A stretch of 51,782 nt of DNA. Origin: Prevotella sp. (GTDB lineage Bacteria; Bacteroidota; Bacteroidia; Bacteroidales; Bacteroidaceae). The stretch's first letter is position 1; every line of letters starts with the position of its first letter. Below, in pieces: positions 26,031 to 34,459 of this stretch. Where the stretch lies: NCBI GenBank assembly GCA_017395215.1, contig JAFPVW010000092.1, forward strand, positions 1 to 51,782. The letters are read 5' to 3'. The notes under the pieces are model-generated. The model did not search any database, was not told the DNA's origin, and worked only from the letters and a program-made list of their open reading frames with translations. Both the position numbers and the translations under genes were made by a program.

Positions 26031-27068
26031 TCATTTGTCGTTGTCGAGCAGCCGGTGCAGTTCGTCGATTTCCTCTTGCGTCGTTGCCCAGCTGGTGACG
26101 AAGCGGCAGATGGTGTGGTGATGGTCGGTCTGTCCGAAGTGCGTGAACGCCACCTGCTGGCCCAACCGCTCCACCTCCTCGTTTCTGATAACGAGGAACT
26201 GCTGGTTGGTGGGTGAGTCGACATAAAACTGGTAGCCTTTCTCCTGAAACAGTTGCTTGAGTTGCATGGCCATGTCGATGGCGTGTTGTGACAGGCGGAA
26301 GTAGAGACTGTCGGTGAAAAGCGCGTCGAACTGCAGTCCGATGAGCGCGCCCTTGGCAATGACGGCGCCGTGCTGCTTCTGGATTGAGAAGAAGTGCTTG
26401 TGGGCATTCCTCCCGCTGAAGACGACGGCCTCGCCGCAGAGGGCGCCGATTTTCGTGCCGCCGATGTAGAAGACGTCGCAGTGGCGTGCCAGGTAGGGCA
26501 GCGTGACGTCGTTGCCGTCGGCCATCAGTCCGTAGCCCAGGCGTGCCCCGTCGATGTAGAGCGGCAGGTCGTAGCGCTGGCAAACCTGGTAGATGTCGCG
26601 TAGTTCGGCGGCGTTGTAGAGTGTGCCAAACTCCGTCGGGAAGGTGATGTAGACCAGTCCCGGATGTACGGCGTGATCCTTGTTGCCGTCGTGCATGAAG
26701 TCGTCGAGATAGCGGTCGAGCACGCGAGCCTCCATCTTTCCTTGTACGTCGGGCAGCGTTATGATTTTATGCTCGGTAAACTCCACGGCCCCGGCCTCGT
26801 GGACATTGATGTGTCCGGAGCCGACGCAGATGACGCCCTCATACTGGTAGAGCATGGAGTCGATGGTTGTGGCGTTGGCTTGCGTGCCTCCGGTCAGGAA
26901 GAATATCTGTGCGTCGGGCATGCCAATAGCCTCGCGTATCTTCTGTTTTGCACGCTCTGAGAACTCGTCGAAACCGTAGGGTATCGGCTTCGACGAGTTA
27001 TACTTGACGAGGTTCTCCAGGACTTTCGGATGTGCCCCGTTGTTATAGTCACACTCAAATGATATCAT
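26031..27068 (-). CDS. Low-specificity L-threonine aldolase-type PLP enzyme
   Basis: The 345-residue protein belongs to the beta-eliminating lyase / threonine aldolase group of fold-type I PLP enzymes, which split threonine or allo-threonine to glycine and acetaldehyde. Seen are 'GGTQANATT' (phosphate binding, 60-68), 'HINVHEAGAVE' (86-96), 'YIDGARLGYG' with the cofactor Asp (171-180), and 'IGGTKIGALCGEA' with the Schiff-base Lys206. It overlaps the transcarbamylase gene by 4 nt (ATGA), so translation is coupled. It is the last gene of the ptb-buk operon, and no terminator lies before the greA promoter other than the one in the greA leader. Confidence 0.85.
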   Translation of the reverse strand: MISFECDYNNGAHPKVLENLVKYNSSKPIPYGFDEFSERAKQKIREAIGMPDAQIFFLTGGTQANATTIDSMLYQYEGVICVGSGHINVHEAGAVEFTEHKIITLPDVQGKMEARVLDRYLDDFMHDGNKDHAVHPGLVYITFPTEFGTLYNAAELRDIYQVCQRYDLPLYIDGARLGYGLMADGNDVTLPYLARHCDVFYIGGTKIGALCGEAVVFSGRNAHKHFFSIQKQHGAVIAKGALIGLQFDALFTDSLYFRLSQHAIDMAMQLKQLFQEKGYQFYVDSPTNQQFLVIRNEEVERLGQQVAFTHFGQTDHHHTICRFVTSWATTQEEIDELHRLLDNDK

Positions 27069-28027
27069 AATGCTTCGAGCATGCGTTTAAGAACCACCGA
27101 GCACGAGATCTCGCGGTTGGCAGCCTCGGGGATGACGATGGAATTGGGCGACTCGATGACGTCGTCGGTCACGATGAGGCCGCGGCGCACGGGCAGGCAG
27201 TGCATGAACTTGCCGTTCCTCGTCCACGACATGTGCTCCTCGTCGACCGTCCACGACATGTCCTTAGAGGTAATCTTGCCGTAGTCGCCGGGATTGGTGA
27301 CACCGGGGTTCGACCAGTTCTTGGCGTAGATGAAGTCGGCGCCTTCGAAAGCCTTCCGCTGGTCGTACTCCACGCGGATGTCACCCACGAACTTCGGGTC
27401 GAGCTCGTAGCCCTCGGGGTGGGTGATGACAAAGTCGACATCGGCAGCCAGCATCCACTGGGCGAACGAGTTGGGCACGGCCTGCGGCAGGGCGCGGCAG
27501 TGGGGGGCCCAGGTGAGGACCACCTTCGGACGTTTCACCTCTTTATATTCCTCGATGGTGATGAGGTCGGCAAAGGCCTGCAGCGGGTGTACGGTAGCCG
27601 TCTCCATGGCGAAGACGGGGCGGCCCGAGTACTTGATGAACTGGTTGACGACGGTCTCGGCGTAGTCGTATTCACGGTCGGTCAGCCCGGCGAAGGAGCG
27701 CACGCCGATGATGTCGCAGTAGCAGCCCATCACGGGGATGGCCTCCAGCAGGTGCTCCGACTTGTCGCTGTCCATGATGACGCCGCGCTCGGTCTCCAGC
27801 TTCCATGCGCCGGCGTTGACGTCGAGCACGATGACGTTCATGCCGAGGTTCATGGCGGCTTTCTGCGTCGAGAGGCGCGTGCGCAGCGAGTTGTTGAAGA
27901 ATATCATCATCAGCGTCTTGTTCTTGCCCAAGTGCTGATACTTGTAACGGTCGTTCTTGATTTCCTGTGCTTCGGCTAAGGCCTTGTCCAGCGGGCCGAT
28001 GTCGCCGACGTTCAAAAATGTTTTCAT
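27065..28027 (-). CDS. argF': N-succinylornithine (acetylornithine-type) carbamoyltransferase
   Basis: This 320-residue transcarbamylase makes N-acyl-citrulline in the arginine pathway used by Bacteroidetes. It is close throughout to the Bacteroides fragilis succinylornithine enzyme as I recall it: 'FFNNSLRTRLST' (carbamoyl phosphate site, 43-54), 'HPLQAFADL', 'HCLPVRR' and 'IPEAANREIS'. Ser90 in 'SDKSEHLLEA' sits where B. fragilis has Pro90 and acetylornithine enzymes have Glu, which argues for succinylornithine. The start is the ATG at 28027; the open frame extends into buk. It lies 22 nt after buk and overlaps the aldolase gene. No other arginine gene is nearby. Confidence 0.9.
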   Translation of the reverse strand: MKTFLNVGDIGPLDKALAEAQEIKNDRYKYQHLGKNKTLMMIFFNNSLRTRLSTQKAAMNLGMNVIVLDVNAGAWKLETERGVIMDSDKSEHLLEAIPVMGCYCDIIGVRSFAGLTDREYDYAETVVNQFIKYSGRPVFAMETATVHPLQAFADLITIEEYKEVKRPKVVLTWAPHCRALPQAVPNSFAQWMLAADVDFVITHPEGYELDPKFVGDIRVEYDQRKAFEGADFIYAKNWSNPGVTNPGDYGKITSKDMSWTVDEEHMSWTRNGKFMHCLPVRRGLIVTDDVIESPNSIVIPEAANREISCSVVLKRMLEAL

Positions 28028-28049
28028 AATTCTTTCTTTATCGTTTGGT

Positions 28050-29120
28050 TTATTTGTAGATCTTTGCTTCACGTTTGCCACGGAGCACGTCCAGTGCATT
28101 GAGCGCCAGCGCCTCCATCTCGTCCTCGCCGGGGAAACAGTGGACAGGAGCCAGGAACCCGATGCGGCGGCGCAGACGGCTGACGATGTACTCTGAGCAG
28201 GCCAGACCGCCCGTGAGCAGGATGGCGTCGATGTTTCCGCAAAGCACGGCCGCTTCGGCGGCTATCGACTTGGCCACATGGTAGAGCATGGCGTTGAGGA
28301 TGAGCTCTGCCTGAGTGTCGCCGTAGTCCTCAATGCGCTGTATGATTTCCTTCACGTTGTTCGTGCCGAGGTGGGCGTTCAGTCCGGCCTTGCCGGCAAT
28401 GCGTTTCAGCAGCTGCTTCTCGTTGTACTTGCCACTGAAGCAGAGGCGAATGAGGTCGGCTGCGGGCAGGCTGCCGGCGCGCTCGGGCGAAAACGGACCC
28501 TCGCCGTCGAGGGCGTTGTTGGCATCGACGGCCCGTCCGTGGTCGTGAGCCGCCACGGAGATGCCGCCGCCCATGTGGCAGATGATGAGGTTCAGGTCCT
28601 CGTACTCGCGGCCTATCTCGGCAGCATAGCGGCGGGCTATGGCGCGCTGGTTCAGGGCGTGCCAGATGCAGATGCGGTTCATCAGCGGCGACCCGCTGAT
28701 GCGGGCATAGTCGTTCAACTCGTCCACCACGCCGGGGTCTGCGATAAACGAGCGGCAGCCGGAAATCGTGGCTGCTATCTCGTGGGCTATCAGGCAGCCC
28801 AAGTTGCAGGCGTGGTTATGGAGGGCAATGCCACTGAGGGTGTCCTGTATCATCAGGTCGTTGATTTCGTAGACGCCACCCTCTAAGGGTTTTACCAGAC
28901 CACCGCGCCCAATGACGGCATCGAAGTCAATGGGAATGTCAGCCTGCCGCAGTTCGTCGAGCACCAGTTGGCGGCGCAGGTCCTGCTGTTCGATGACGTC
29001 GTCGAATGGTGCCAGTTCCTCTGGCGTATGCACGATGTTGCGCAACAGCACGGGCGTGTCGTCCTCGTAGACCGCTATCTTGGTCGACGTGGAGCCAGGG
29101 TTGATGACGAGGATGTTCAT
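28050..29120 (-). CDS. buk: Butyrate kinase
   Basis: The enzyme (356 residues, usual length) converts butyryl phosphate and ADP to butyrate and ATP, or the reverse, in the cytoplasm; branched-chain acyl phosphates are possible substrates. It has the ASKHA phosphate loop 'NPGSTSTKIAVYED' (7-20), 'AVIGRGGLVKPLEGGVY' (68-84), 'HACNLGCLIAHEIA', 'HMGGGISVAAH' and 'AILLTGGLACSEYIV'. It overlaps ptb by 4 nt (ATGA), and the pair forms the classical final step. No butyryl-CoA synthesis genes are visible in the window. Confidence 0.95.
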   Translation of the reverse strand: MNILVINPGSTSTKIAVYEDDTPVLLRNIVHTPEELAPFDDVIEQQDLRRQLVLDELRQADIPIDFDAVIGRGGLVKPLEGGVYEINDLMIQDTLSGIALHNHACNLGCLIAHEIAATISGCRSFIADPGVVDELNDYARISGSPLMNRICIWHALNQRAIARRYAAEIGREYEDLNLIICHMGGGISVAAHDHGRAVDANNALDGEGPFSPERAGSLPAADLIRLCFSGKYNEKQLLKRIAGKAGLNAHLGTNNVKEIIQRIEDYGDTQAELILNAMLYHVAKSIAAEAAVLCGNIDAILLTGGLACSEYIVSRLRRRIGFLAPVHCFPGEDEMEALALNALDVLRGKREAKIYK

Positions 29121-29959
29121 ATCGCAGCCAAGGCTAAGGAGTAGTACTTCGACTCGGGGCTGTCAGCGCGCGAGGGCAGCACGCAGCAGCACCGCGTGCC
29201 CTGCAGCACACCGGCGGTCTTCGTATAGCCGAAGAGCGTCAGCGTCTTGTAGAAGACGTTGCCGGCCACGATGTCGGGGAAGATGAGGGCGTCGGCCTGT
29301 CCGTCGATGGCCGAGTGGATGCCCTTCTCGCGCAGGCTGACCGAGTCGAGCGACGTCTTCAGGTCGAGCGGTCCGTCGATGATGCAGCGGCCGAAGTAGC
29401 CGCTCTGTGCCAGAGCAATGATGTCCAGGTAGTCCTTGGTGTAGGGGAAGGTCTTCTCACTGACTTTCTCGGCACAGTGAATGAGCGCGATGCGCGGTTC
29501 CTCGATGCCGAGGGCGTGGCAGACGTAGTTGACGTAGTGTACCTGCTGGCGGCGCTGTTCCTTGGTCGGGATTGGGATGACGGCGGCATCGGTAAAGAAC
29601 AGCAGCTTCTCGTACTTCGGAATCTCGGCCATGGCGATGTGGGTCAGCACGTGGCCGGGACGCAGGATGCCCGTCTCCTTATTGAGGATGGCGCGCAGCA
29701 CGACGTCGGTATTGACGAGACCCTTCATCAGGATGTCGGCCTCGCCGCTCTTGCAGAGTGCCACGGCGCGGCGGGCACACTCGTCCTTGTCGTCGCCGTT
29801 GACGTAGATGGGTTCGATGAATCCCATCTCCTGTCCTTTTTCCACTGCGTAGCGGGTACTGGCATCGTTGGGGCAGATGACGGCCACGCGCTTGCGGTCT
29901 CCCCGCTGCTGCAGGAAGACAATCATGTCGTTCAAAGTCTTAATGGGCTGCATAGGCAC
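29117..29959 (-). CDS. ptb: Phosphate butyryltransferase
   Basis: This 280-residue protein exchanges CoA for phosphate on butyryl-CoA (or related acyl-CoA), feeding butyrate kinase. The phosphate acetyl/butyryl transferase fold is seen in 'AVICPNDASTRYAV', 'ADILMKGLVNTDVVLRAIL', 'PGHVLTHIAMAEIP', 'FFTDAAVIPIPT' and 'DALIFPDIVAGNVFYKTL'. It starts the operon ptb-buk-transcarbamylase-aldolase. The first or second Met (MPMQP) could be the start. A TTG-N20-TATTTTTG promoter lies 22 nt upstream. Confidence 0.95.
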   Translation of the reverse strand: MPMQPIKTLNDMIVFLQQRGDRKRVAVICPNDASTRYAVEKGQEMGFIEPIYVNGDDKDECARRAVALCKSGEADILMKGLVNTDVVLRAILNKETGILRPGHVLTHIAMAEIPKYEKLLFFTDAAVIPIPTKEQRRQQVHYVNYVCHALGIEEPRIALIHCAEKVSEKTFPYTKDYLDIIALAQSGYFGRCIIDGPLDLKTSLDSVSLREKGIHSAIDGQADALIFPDIVAGNVFYKTLTLFGYTKTAGVLQGTRCCCVLPSRADSPESKYYSLALAAI

Positions 29960-29981
29960 GCTTTTTTATGTTTATTTGCCG

Positions 29982-30012
29982 CAAAAATACAAAATAATTT
30001 GTATCTTTGCAA
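29982..30012 (-). promoter_or_regulatory. ptb operon promoter
   Basis: On the minus strand TTG (30012-30010), a 20-nt spacer and TATTTTTG (29989-29982) fit the consensus. It interleaves with the divergent GH95 promoter: the -33 TTG directly abuts the GH95 -7 box. Confidence 0.65.
30002..30009 (+). promoter_or_regulatory. GH95 promoter -7 box
   Basis: TATCTTTG lies 20 nt before the GH95 ATG. A TTTG is present upstream (29975-29978), but 23 nt away, slightly long. The shared pectin operator is not found here, so GH95 is probably not part of that regulon. Confidence 0.6.
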
Positions 30013-30029
30013 GCAGAAACCTAAAAAGT

Positions 30030-32342
30030 ATGAGAAAATTCCTGTTTTTTGCACTTTTGGCCGTACTTGGCAATGCCTCAGCAGCCCAGCAGCCGCCGAT
30101 GGTTCTCCATTACGACCGTCCCGCCGACCACTTCGAGGAGTCGCTGCCCATTGGCAACGGCAAGCTCGGCGCACTCGTCTATGGCGGCACCGACGACAAC
30201 ATCATCTACCTGAACGACATCACCCTGTGGACGGGCAAGCCCGTCGACCGCAACCTTGATGCCGATGCCCACCAGTGGATTCCCAAGATTCGCGAGGCAC
30301 TGTTTGCCGAGGACTACCGCAAGGCCGACTCCCTGCAGCTCCACGTGCAGGGCCCCAACTCGCAGTTCTTCCAGCCCCTCGGCACCCTTCACATCAAGGA
30401 CCTCGGCCTGGGAGCGGTCAGTCGCTACGAGCGGAGTCTCAGCCTCGACTCCTCCGTTGTCACCGACCGCTACGTGCGTGGCGGTGCTGTCGTTACGAGG
30501 GAGTACTTTGCATCCTATCCCGACCGCGTCATCGCCATCCGCTTGCGGGGCGACATCAACTGCCGCATCGCCTTGACGGCGCAGGTGCCCCACAAGGTGA
30601 GGCCAGGCTCCCTGCAGCTGACGATGACCGGCCACGCCACCGGCGACGAGCGTGAGAGCATCCACTTCTGTACGATGCTCCGTGTGCAGACCGACGGCGA
30701 GGTAGCTGCCGCCGACTCGTCGCTGACCATCAGCAGAGCCACTGAGGCCACCTTATATATAGTAAACGCCACCAGCTTCAATGGTTTCGACCGCCATCCC
30801 GTCAACGAAGGCGCCGACTACCTGGAACAGGCCACCAACGACATGTGGCATGTTCAGAACCTCAGCTACGACGAGCTGCGCGCCCGCCACATCACCGACT
30901 ACCGCCAGTTTTACGACCGCGTGAAGCTGCAGTTGTCTATGCCGTCATACTATGACGGCCCCACCGACGAACTCCTGAAGGCCTACACCCACAATGACGC
31001 CAACGACCGCTACCTCGAAACGCTCTACTTCCAGTACGGCCGCTACCTGCTCATCAGCTGTAGCCGTACCCCCAGCGTGCCCGCCAACCTGCAGGGCCTC
31101 TGGACGCCCCACCTCTGGTCGCCCTGGCGCGGCAACTATACGGTGAACATCAATCTCGAGGAGAACTACTGGCCAGCCTTCACTACCAACCTCGCCGAGA
31201 TGGCATATCCTCTCGACGGCTTTGTCCAGGCCCTGGCCGCCAACGGCCGGCACACCGCCCTCAACTACTACGGTATCAGCCGTGGCTGGTGTTCCAGCCA
31301 TAACAGCGACATCTGGGCGATGACCAACCCCGTGGGCGAGAAGCGCGAGAAACCCGAGTGGGCCAACTGGCCGTTGGGCGGTGCCTGGCTCGTCGAGACG
31401 CTCTGGGAGCGCTACCTCTTCACCCAGGACAAGAAGTATCTGCGCGAGGTGGCCTTCCCGCTGATGAAGGGAGCCGCCGACTTCTGCCTCGACTGGCTTG
31501 TCGAGCACAACGGTGAGCTCATCACCGCCCCCTCCACATCGCCCGAAAACGAATATGTCACCGACCAAGGCTACCACGGCATGACCTGCTACGGCGGCAC
31601 CGCCGATCTCGCCATCATCCGCGAGCTCCTCCAGAGCGTCATCACCGCCAGTCGGCTGTGCGGTGGCGGTGCCACCACCCCCTACGAGAAAGCCCTCGCC
31701 CGCCTCCATCCCTACACCGTCGGCAAGGAGGGCGACCTCAACGAGTGGTTCCACGACTGGCGCGACTACGACCCGTACCACCGCCACCAGAGCCACCTCA
31801 TCGGCCTCTATCCCGGCAGCCACCTCACCGACCCTGCCCTGCAGAAAGCCGCCGAGCAGACGCTCATCCAGAAGGGCGACCAGAGCACCGGCTGGTCAAC
31901 GGGCTGGCGCATCAACCTCTGGGCGCGGCTCCACCGTGCCGACCAGGCATACCATATCTACCAGAAACTGCTGACCTACATCTCGCCCAACGACGGCACC
32001 AACTACAGGGGCGGCGGCACCTACCCGAACCTGATGGATGCTCACCCGCCCTTCCAGATCGACGGCAACTTCGGCGGTACGGCGGGCGTCTGCGAGATGC
32101 TCCTGCAGAGCCAGCAGGGCATCATCGAACTGCTGCCCGCCTGCCCCGAGCAATGGGCCGACGGCAGCGTCAGCGGACTCTGTGCCCGTGGCGGCTACGA
32201 ACTCGGCTTCTCTTGGAAGAACAGGAAGGTAACAGCATACACCGTTAAGGCCAAGACGGCAGGCCGCGTCACCTTACTCGTGAATGGCGAACGGCAGACG
32301 CTGAAGCTCAAGGCCGGACAGACGAAAGAGGTAAAGCTATAG
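30030..32342 (+). CDS. GH95 alpha-L-fucosidase or alpha-L-galactosidase
   Basis: This exported enzyme (770 residues from the ATG at 30030) belongs to glycoside hydrolase family 95, whose members remove alpha-1,2-fucose or alpha-L-galactose. It has a signal peptide (1-19), an N-terminal beta domain ('EESLPIGNGKLGALVYGG'), an (alpha/alpha)6 barrel and a C-terminal beta domain. Catalytic residues known for the Bifidobacterium enzyme have clear counterparts: Asn373 and Asn375 in 'VNINLEENYWP', Glu506 in 'SPENEY' and Asp678 in 'FQIDGNFGG'. The open frame extends upstream through the promoter, so the shorter start is preferred. Fucose versus L-galactose cannot be told by eye. Confidence 0.92.
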   Translation: MRKFLFFALLAVLGNASAAQQPPMVLHYDRPADHFEESLPIGNGKLGALVYGGTDDNIIYLNDITLWTGKPVDRNLDADAHQWIPKIREALFAEDYRKADSLQLHVQGPNSQFFQPLGTLHIKDLGLGAVSRYERSLSLDSSVVTDRYVRGGAVVTREYFASYPDRVIAIRLRGDINCRIALTAQVPHKVRPGSLQLTMTGHATGDERESIHFCTMLRVQTDGEVAAADSSLTISRATEATLYIVNATSFNGFDRHPVNEGADYLEQATNDMWHVQNLSYDELRARHITDYRQFYDRVKLQLSMPSYYDGPTDELLKAYTHNDANDRYLETLYFQYGRYLLISCSRTPSVPANLQGLWTPHLWSPWRGNYTVNINLEENYWPAFTTNLAEMAYPLDGFVQALAANGRHTALNYYGISRGWCSSHNSDIWAMTNPVGEKREKPEWANWPLGGAWLVETLWERYLFTQDKKYLREVAFPLMKGAADFCLDWLVEHNGELITAPSTSPENEYVTDQGYHGMTCYGGTADLAIIRELLQSVITASRLCGGGATTPYEKALARLHPYTVGKEGDLNEWFHDWRDYDPYHRHQSHLIGLYPGSHLTDPALQKAAEQTLIQKGDQSTGWSTGWRINLWARLHRADQAYHIYQKLLTYISPNDGTNYRGGGTYPNLMDAHPPFQIDGNFGGTAGVCEMLLQSQQGIIELLPACPEQWADGSVSGLCARGGYELGFSWKNRKVTAYTVKAKTAGRVTLLVNGERQTLKLKAGQTKEVKL

Positions 32343-32990
32343 GTAGCCCTGCGAGCGCAACTCGTCGGCTACATCGCAGAGCTCCTGATACCATGCTTCG
32401 CCGAAACGGCGCGTCAGAGGTTCCTTCAGGAACCGATAGACGGGCAGGTCGAGCGCCTGCCCTTTCTTGATGGCATCCTCGCAGATTTTCCAGCGGTGGT
32501 AGTTCAGGGCTACTGTGCCGTCAGCAAACTGCTTGGCGCGGATAGGGTAGAGGGCACAGCTGATGGGCTTGCAGAATGTCGTCTTGCCTGACCGATATGC
32601 CTTCTCCAGCGCACACAGGCAATTCTCGCCATCGTAACACGTGAACACGCAGTCCTTTCCCCTGACGATGCTCGTCACGAGGTCGCCCTCCTGGTCGGTA
32701 TAAGCCACGCCCTGACGGTCGATGACGCTTTGTGCCGAGGCCGACAGGTCGCCCCATACCGTGTCGAGCGCATCCTCAATACCGGCAATCTCGTCCATCG
32801 TCACCGGTGCGCCGGCATCGCCCTCGATGCAGCACACGCCGCGGCACTTCTCGTAGTCGCAGCAGAAACGCTCGGTCAGCAAGTCGGAGGAAATCAGCAC
32901 GCCGCCGACGTCGAGAATGGGGGGGAGACCCACCCCCGGCCCCTCCCTGTGAGGGAGGGGAGTAGTTACTTTGCTCGCGTTATCTTCCAT
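32337..32990 (-). CDS. DUF3109 family cysteine-rich protein
   Basis: The 217-residue cytoplasmic-looking protein resembles DUF3109. Cysteines sit in 'FCCDYEKCRGVCCIEGDAGAP', 'CVFTCYDGENCLC' and 'TFCKPISCALYPI', arranged like metal- or iron-sulfur-binding sites; the function is unknown. The 3' end overlaps the end of GH95 on the other strand by 6 nt. Odd: codons 10-22 come from a copy of the GC-rich interspersed repeat (32925-32963), read as 'PLPHREGPGVGLPP'. So the N-terminus is probably not ancestral, and the native start may have been just before 'ILDVGGVLISSDLL'. Confidence 0.8.
   Translation of the reverse strand: MEDNASKVTTPLPHREGPGVGLPPILDVGGVLISSDLLTERFCCDYEKCRGVCCIEGDAGAPVTMDEIAGIEDALDTVWGDLSASAQSVIDRQGVAYTDQEGDLVTSIVRGKDCVFTCYDGENCLCALEKAYRSGKTTFCKPISCALYPIRAKQFADGTVALNYHRWKICEDAIKKGQALDLPVYRFLKEPLTRRFGEAWYQELCDVADELRSQGYL
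32925..32963 (-). repeat. GC-rich interspersed repeat, copy 1
   Basis: On the minus strand it reads ACTCCCCTCCCT, a short loop, AGGGAGGGG, then CCGGGGGTGGGTC. It is inverted relative to copy 2 at 33044 and lies in the DUF3109 coding sequence. Confidence 0.8.
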
Positions 32991-33043
32991 TATATATACA
33001 TTATATTTGCGTTACTATCGTCTATTATCAGTATGTGGTAATC

Positions 33044-33082
33044 ACTCCCCTCCCTCCAGGGAGGGGCTGGGGGTGGGTCTAC
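33044..33082 (+). repeat. GC-rich interspersed repeat, copy 2
   Basis: ACTCCCCTCCCT, CC, AGGGAGGGG, then CTGGGGGTGGGTCTACC. The stem-loop is the same as in copy 1. Its last bases supply the TAG stop codon of the uracil-DNA glycosylase gene (33079-33081, minus strand). Confidence 0.8.
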
Positions 33083-33744
33083 CACCTAATTGGCTCTATC
33101 CCATTCTGTCTCAGATACTCATTGCAGCGCGAGAACTGGTGCTGTCCGAACCAGCCGCCACGATTTGCCGAGAGCGGCGACGGATGGACTGACTCCAGCA
33201 CGAGGTTCCTGTCTTTCGGAATCATATACGCCTTACCGCGCGCATAGCCGCCCCAGAGCATATAGACCAGATGCTCACGCTGCGAGGCTAAGGCGTAGAT
33301 GGCCGCATCGGTGAACTTCTGCCAGCCGAGCATCGAGTGGCTGTTGGCCTGATGGGCACGCACGGTAAGCGTGGCGTTCAGCAGCAGTACGCCCTGCTCG
33401 GCCCAGCGCGTCAGGTTGCCCGTCGTTGGCACGGGCGTACCGAGGTCCTGCTCAATCTCCTTGAAAATATTCTGCAGCGACGGCGGGAACATCACGCCGT
33501 CCTGCACCGAGAAGCTCAGCCCGTGGGCCTGGCCTGGTTCGTGGTATGGGTCCTGGCCGATGATGACCACCTTCACTTTGTCAAACGGACAAAGGTTGAA
33601 AGCATTAAATATCAGTCGTCCCGGGGGGTAGCACGTCGTCTGACTGTACTCCTGCCGCACCGCCCCTGTCAGCTGTTCGAAGTAGGGCTTCTCAAACTCC
33701 GGTGCCAGCCGCTCCTTCCACGTCGGTTCTATCTGTACGTTCAT
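33079..33744 (-). CDS. ung: Uracil-DNA glycosylase, family 1
   Basis: This 221-residue repair enzyme excises uracil from DNA. It has the water-activating motif 'GQDPYHEPGQAHGLSFSV' (64-81, Asp65), 'LLLNATLTVRAHQANSH', and the leucine-loop motif 'HPSPLS' near residue 187. The start at 33744 follows the known N-terminus and lies 22 nt after a TATCTTTG box; the open frame reads further but through the promoter. The stop codon falls in a GC-rich repeat copy. DUF3109 lies downstream on the same strand. Confidence 0.96.
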   Translation of the reverse strand: MNVQIEPTWKERLAPEFEKPYFEQLTGAVRQEYSQTTCYPPGRLIFNAFNLCPFDKVKVVIIGQDPYHEPGQAHGLSFSVQDGVMFPPSLQNIFKEIEQDLGTPVPTTGNLTRWAEQGVLLLNATLTVRAHQANSHSMLGWQKFTDAAIYALASQREHLVYMLWGGYARGKAYMIPKDRNLVLESVHPSPLSANRGGWFGQHQFSRCNEYLRQNGIEPIRW

Positions 33745-33766
33745 ACTGGAAAAACTATTTCTGCTA

Positions 33767-33774
33767 CAAAGATA
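33767..33774 (-). promoter_or_regulatory. ung promoter -7 box
   Basis: TATCTTTG on the minus strand lies 22 nt before the ung ATG. I could not confirm a -33 element. Confidence 0.55.
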
Positions 33775-33930
33775 CGACTTTTTCGGGAATTGGAATACGA
33801 GGGAAGCAGTTTTTTCTCTTTCTAACATCAATAAACGGATATTATGCGACAAATATGACAACTTTCCCCAAATATGTCGCAAAAAACGAATGTGTGTCGC
33901 AACAACCCGAAGCAAAAAACAAGAAAAAAG

Positions 33931-33961
33931 TTGGAACGAGCTGAAAACCGCCGTAACTTTG
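33931..33961 (+). promoter_or_regulatory. Promoter of the PepSY-like gene
   Basis: TTG (33931-33933), a 20-nt spacer and TAACTTTG (33954-33961) form a full consensus promoter 47 nt before the start codon. Confidence 0.75.
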
Positions 33962-34008
33962 CATCACAATTAAGAAACAAAAGTATAAACAATTAAAAAA
34001 TTACAATT

Positions 34009-34437
34009 ATGAAAAAGATGTTAGTTCTGTTAGCTTTAGTGCTGACAATGTTTGCCCCCGTAATGGCCGATAGCGACCGAGTAATAACCTTCGAGCAGCT
34101 GCCCGCACAGGTACGGACACTGCTGAAGAAGAATTTCGCCCACAAGGTGCCCCTCGTTGTCACCGTAGACAGGGACGACTACACAGTGAGGTTCCAGAGT
34201 GGTGAGAAGGCAGAGTTTGACAAACGAGGGAACTGGAGAGAGTTCGACTGTAAGATGTCGGCTGTACCCACTGCCCTTATCCCTGAGCAGATCAAGGCCG
34301 GCGTAGAGAAGACCTTCCCTGGAGCCGTTATCGTCAAGATTGACCGTGACCGTCGAGGCACTTACGATGTGAAGTTGAATAACGGCATGGAAATAGAGTT
34401 CAATAGTTATTTCCAGGTTATCGATATTGACGATTAA
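34009..34437 (+). CDS. PepSY-like periplasmic protein (DUF2874)
   Basis: The protein of 142 residues has a signal peptide (1-20) and two related halves. Each begins with a helix and continues into a beta hairpin: 'FEQLPAQVRTLLKKNFAHKVP...VTVDRDDYTVRF' and 'IPEQIKAGVEKTFPGAVIVKIDRD...YDVKLNNGMEIEF'. This is the PepSY-like fold common in Bacteroidetes, of unknown function and often near two-component systems; here a histidine kinase operon lies convergent 22 nt away. It has its own promoter. Confidence 0.85.
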   Translation: MKKMLVLLALVLTMFAPVMADSDRVITFEQLPAQVRTLLKKNFAHKVPLVVTVDRDDYTVRFQSGEKAEFDKRGNWREFDCKMSAVPTALIPEQIKAGVEKTFPGAVIVKIDRDRRGTYDVKLNNGMEIEFNSYFQVIDIDD

Positions 34438-34459
34438 GAACAGAATCCTGGAAGTCACG

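Noticed and set aside
27200-27979. 259-codon frame opposite the transcarbamylase
   Set aside because: Val/Asp/Gly-rich mirror of a well-recognised enzyme.
30945-31823. 292-codon minus-strand frame opposite GH95
   Set aside because: Low-complexity Val/Gly/Ala/Glu shadow of the GH95 barrel.
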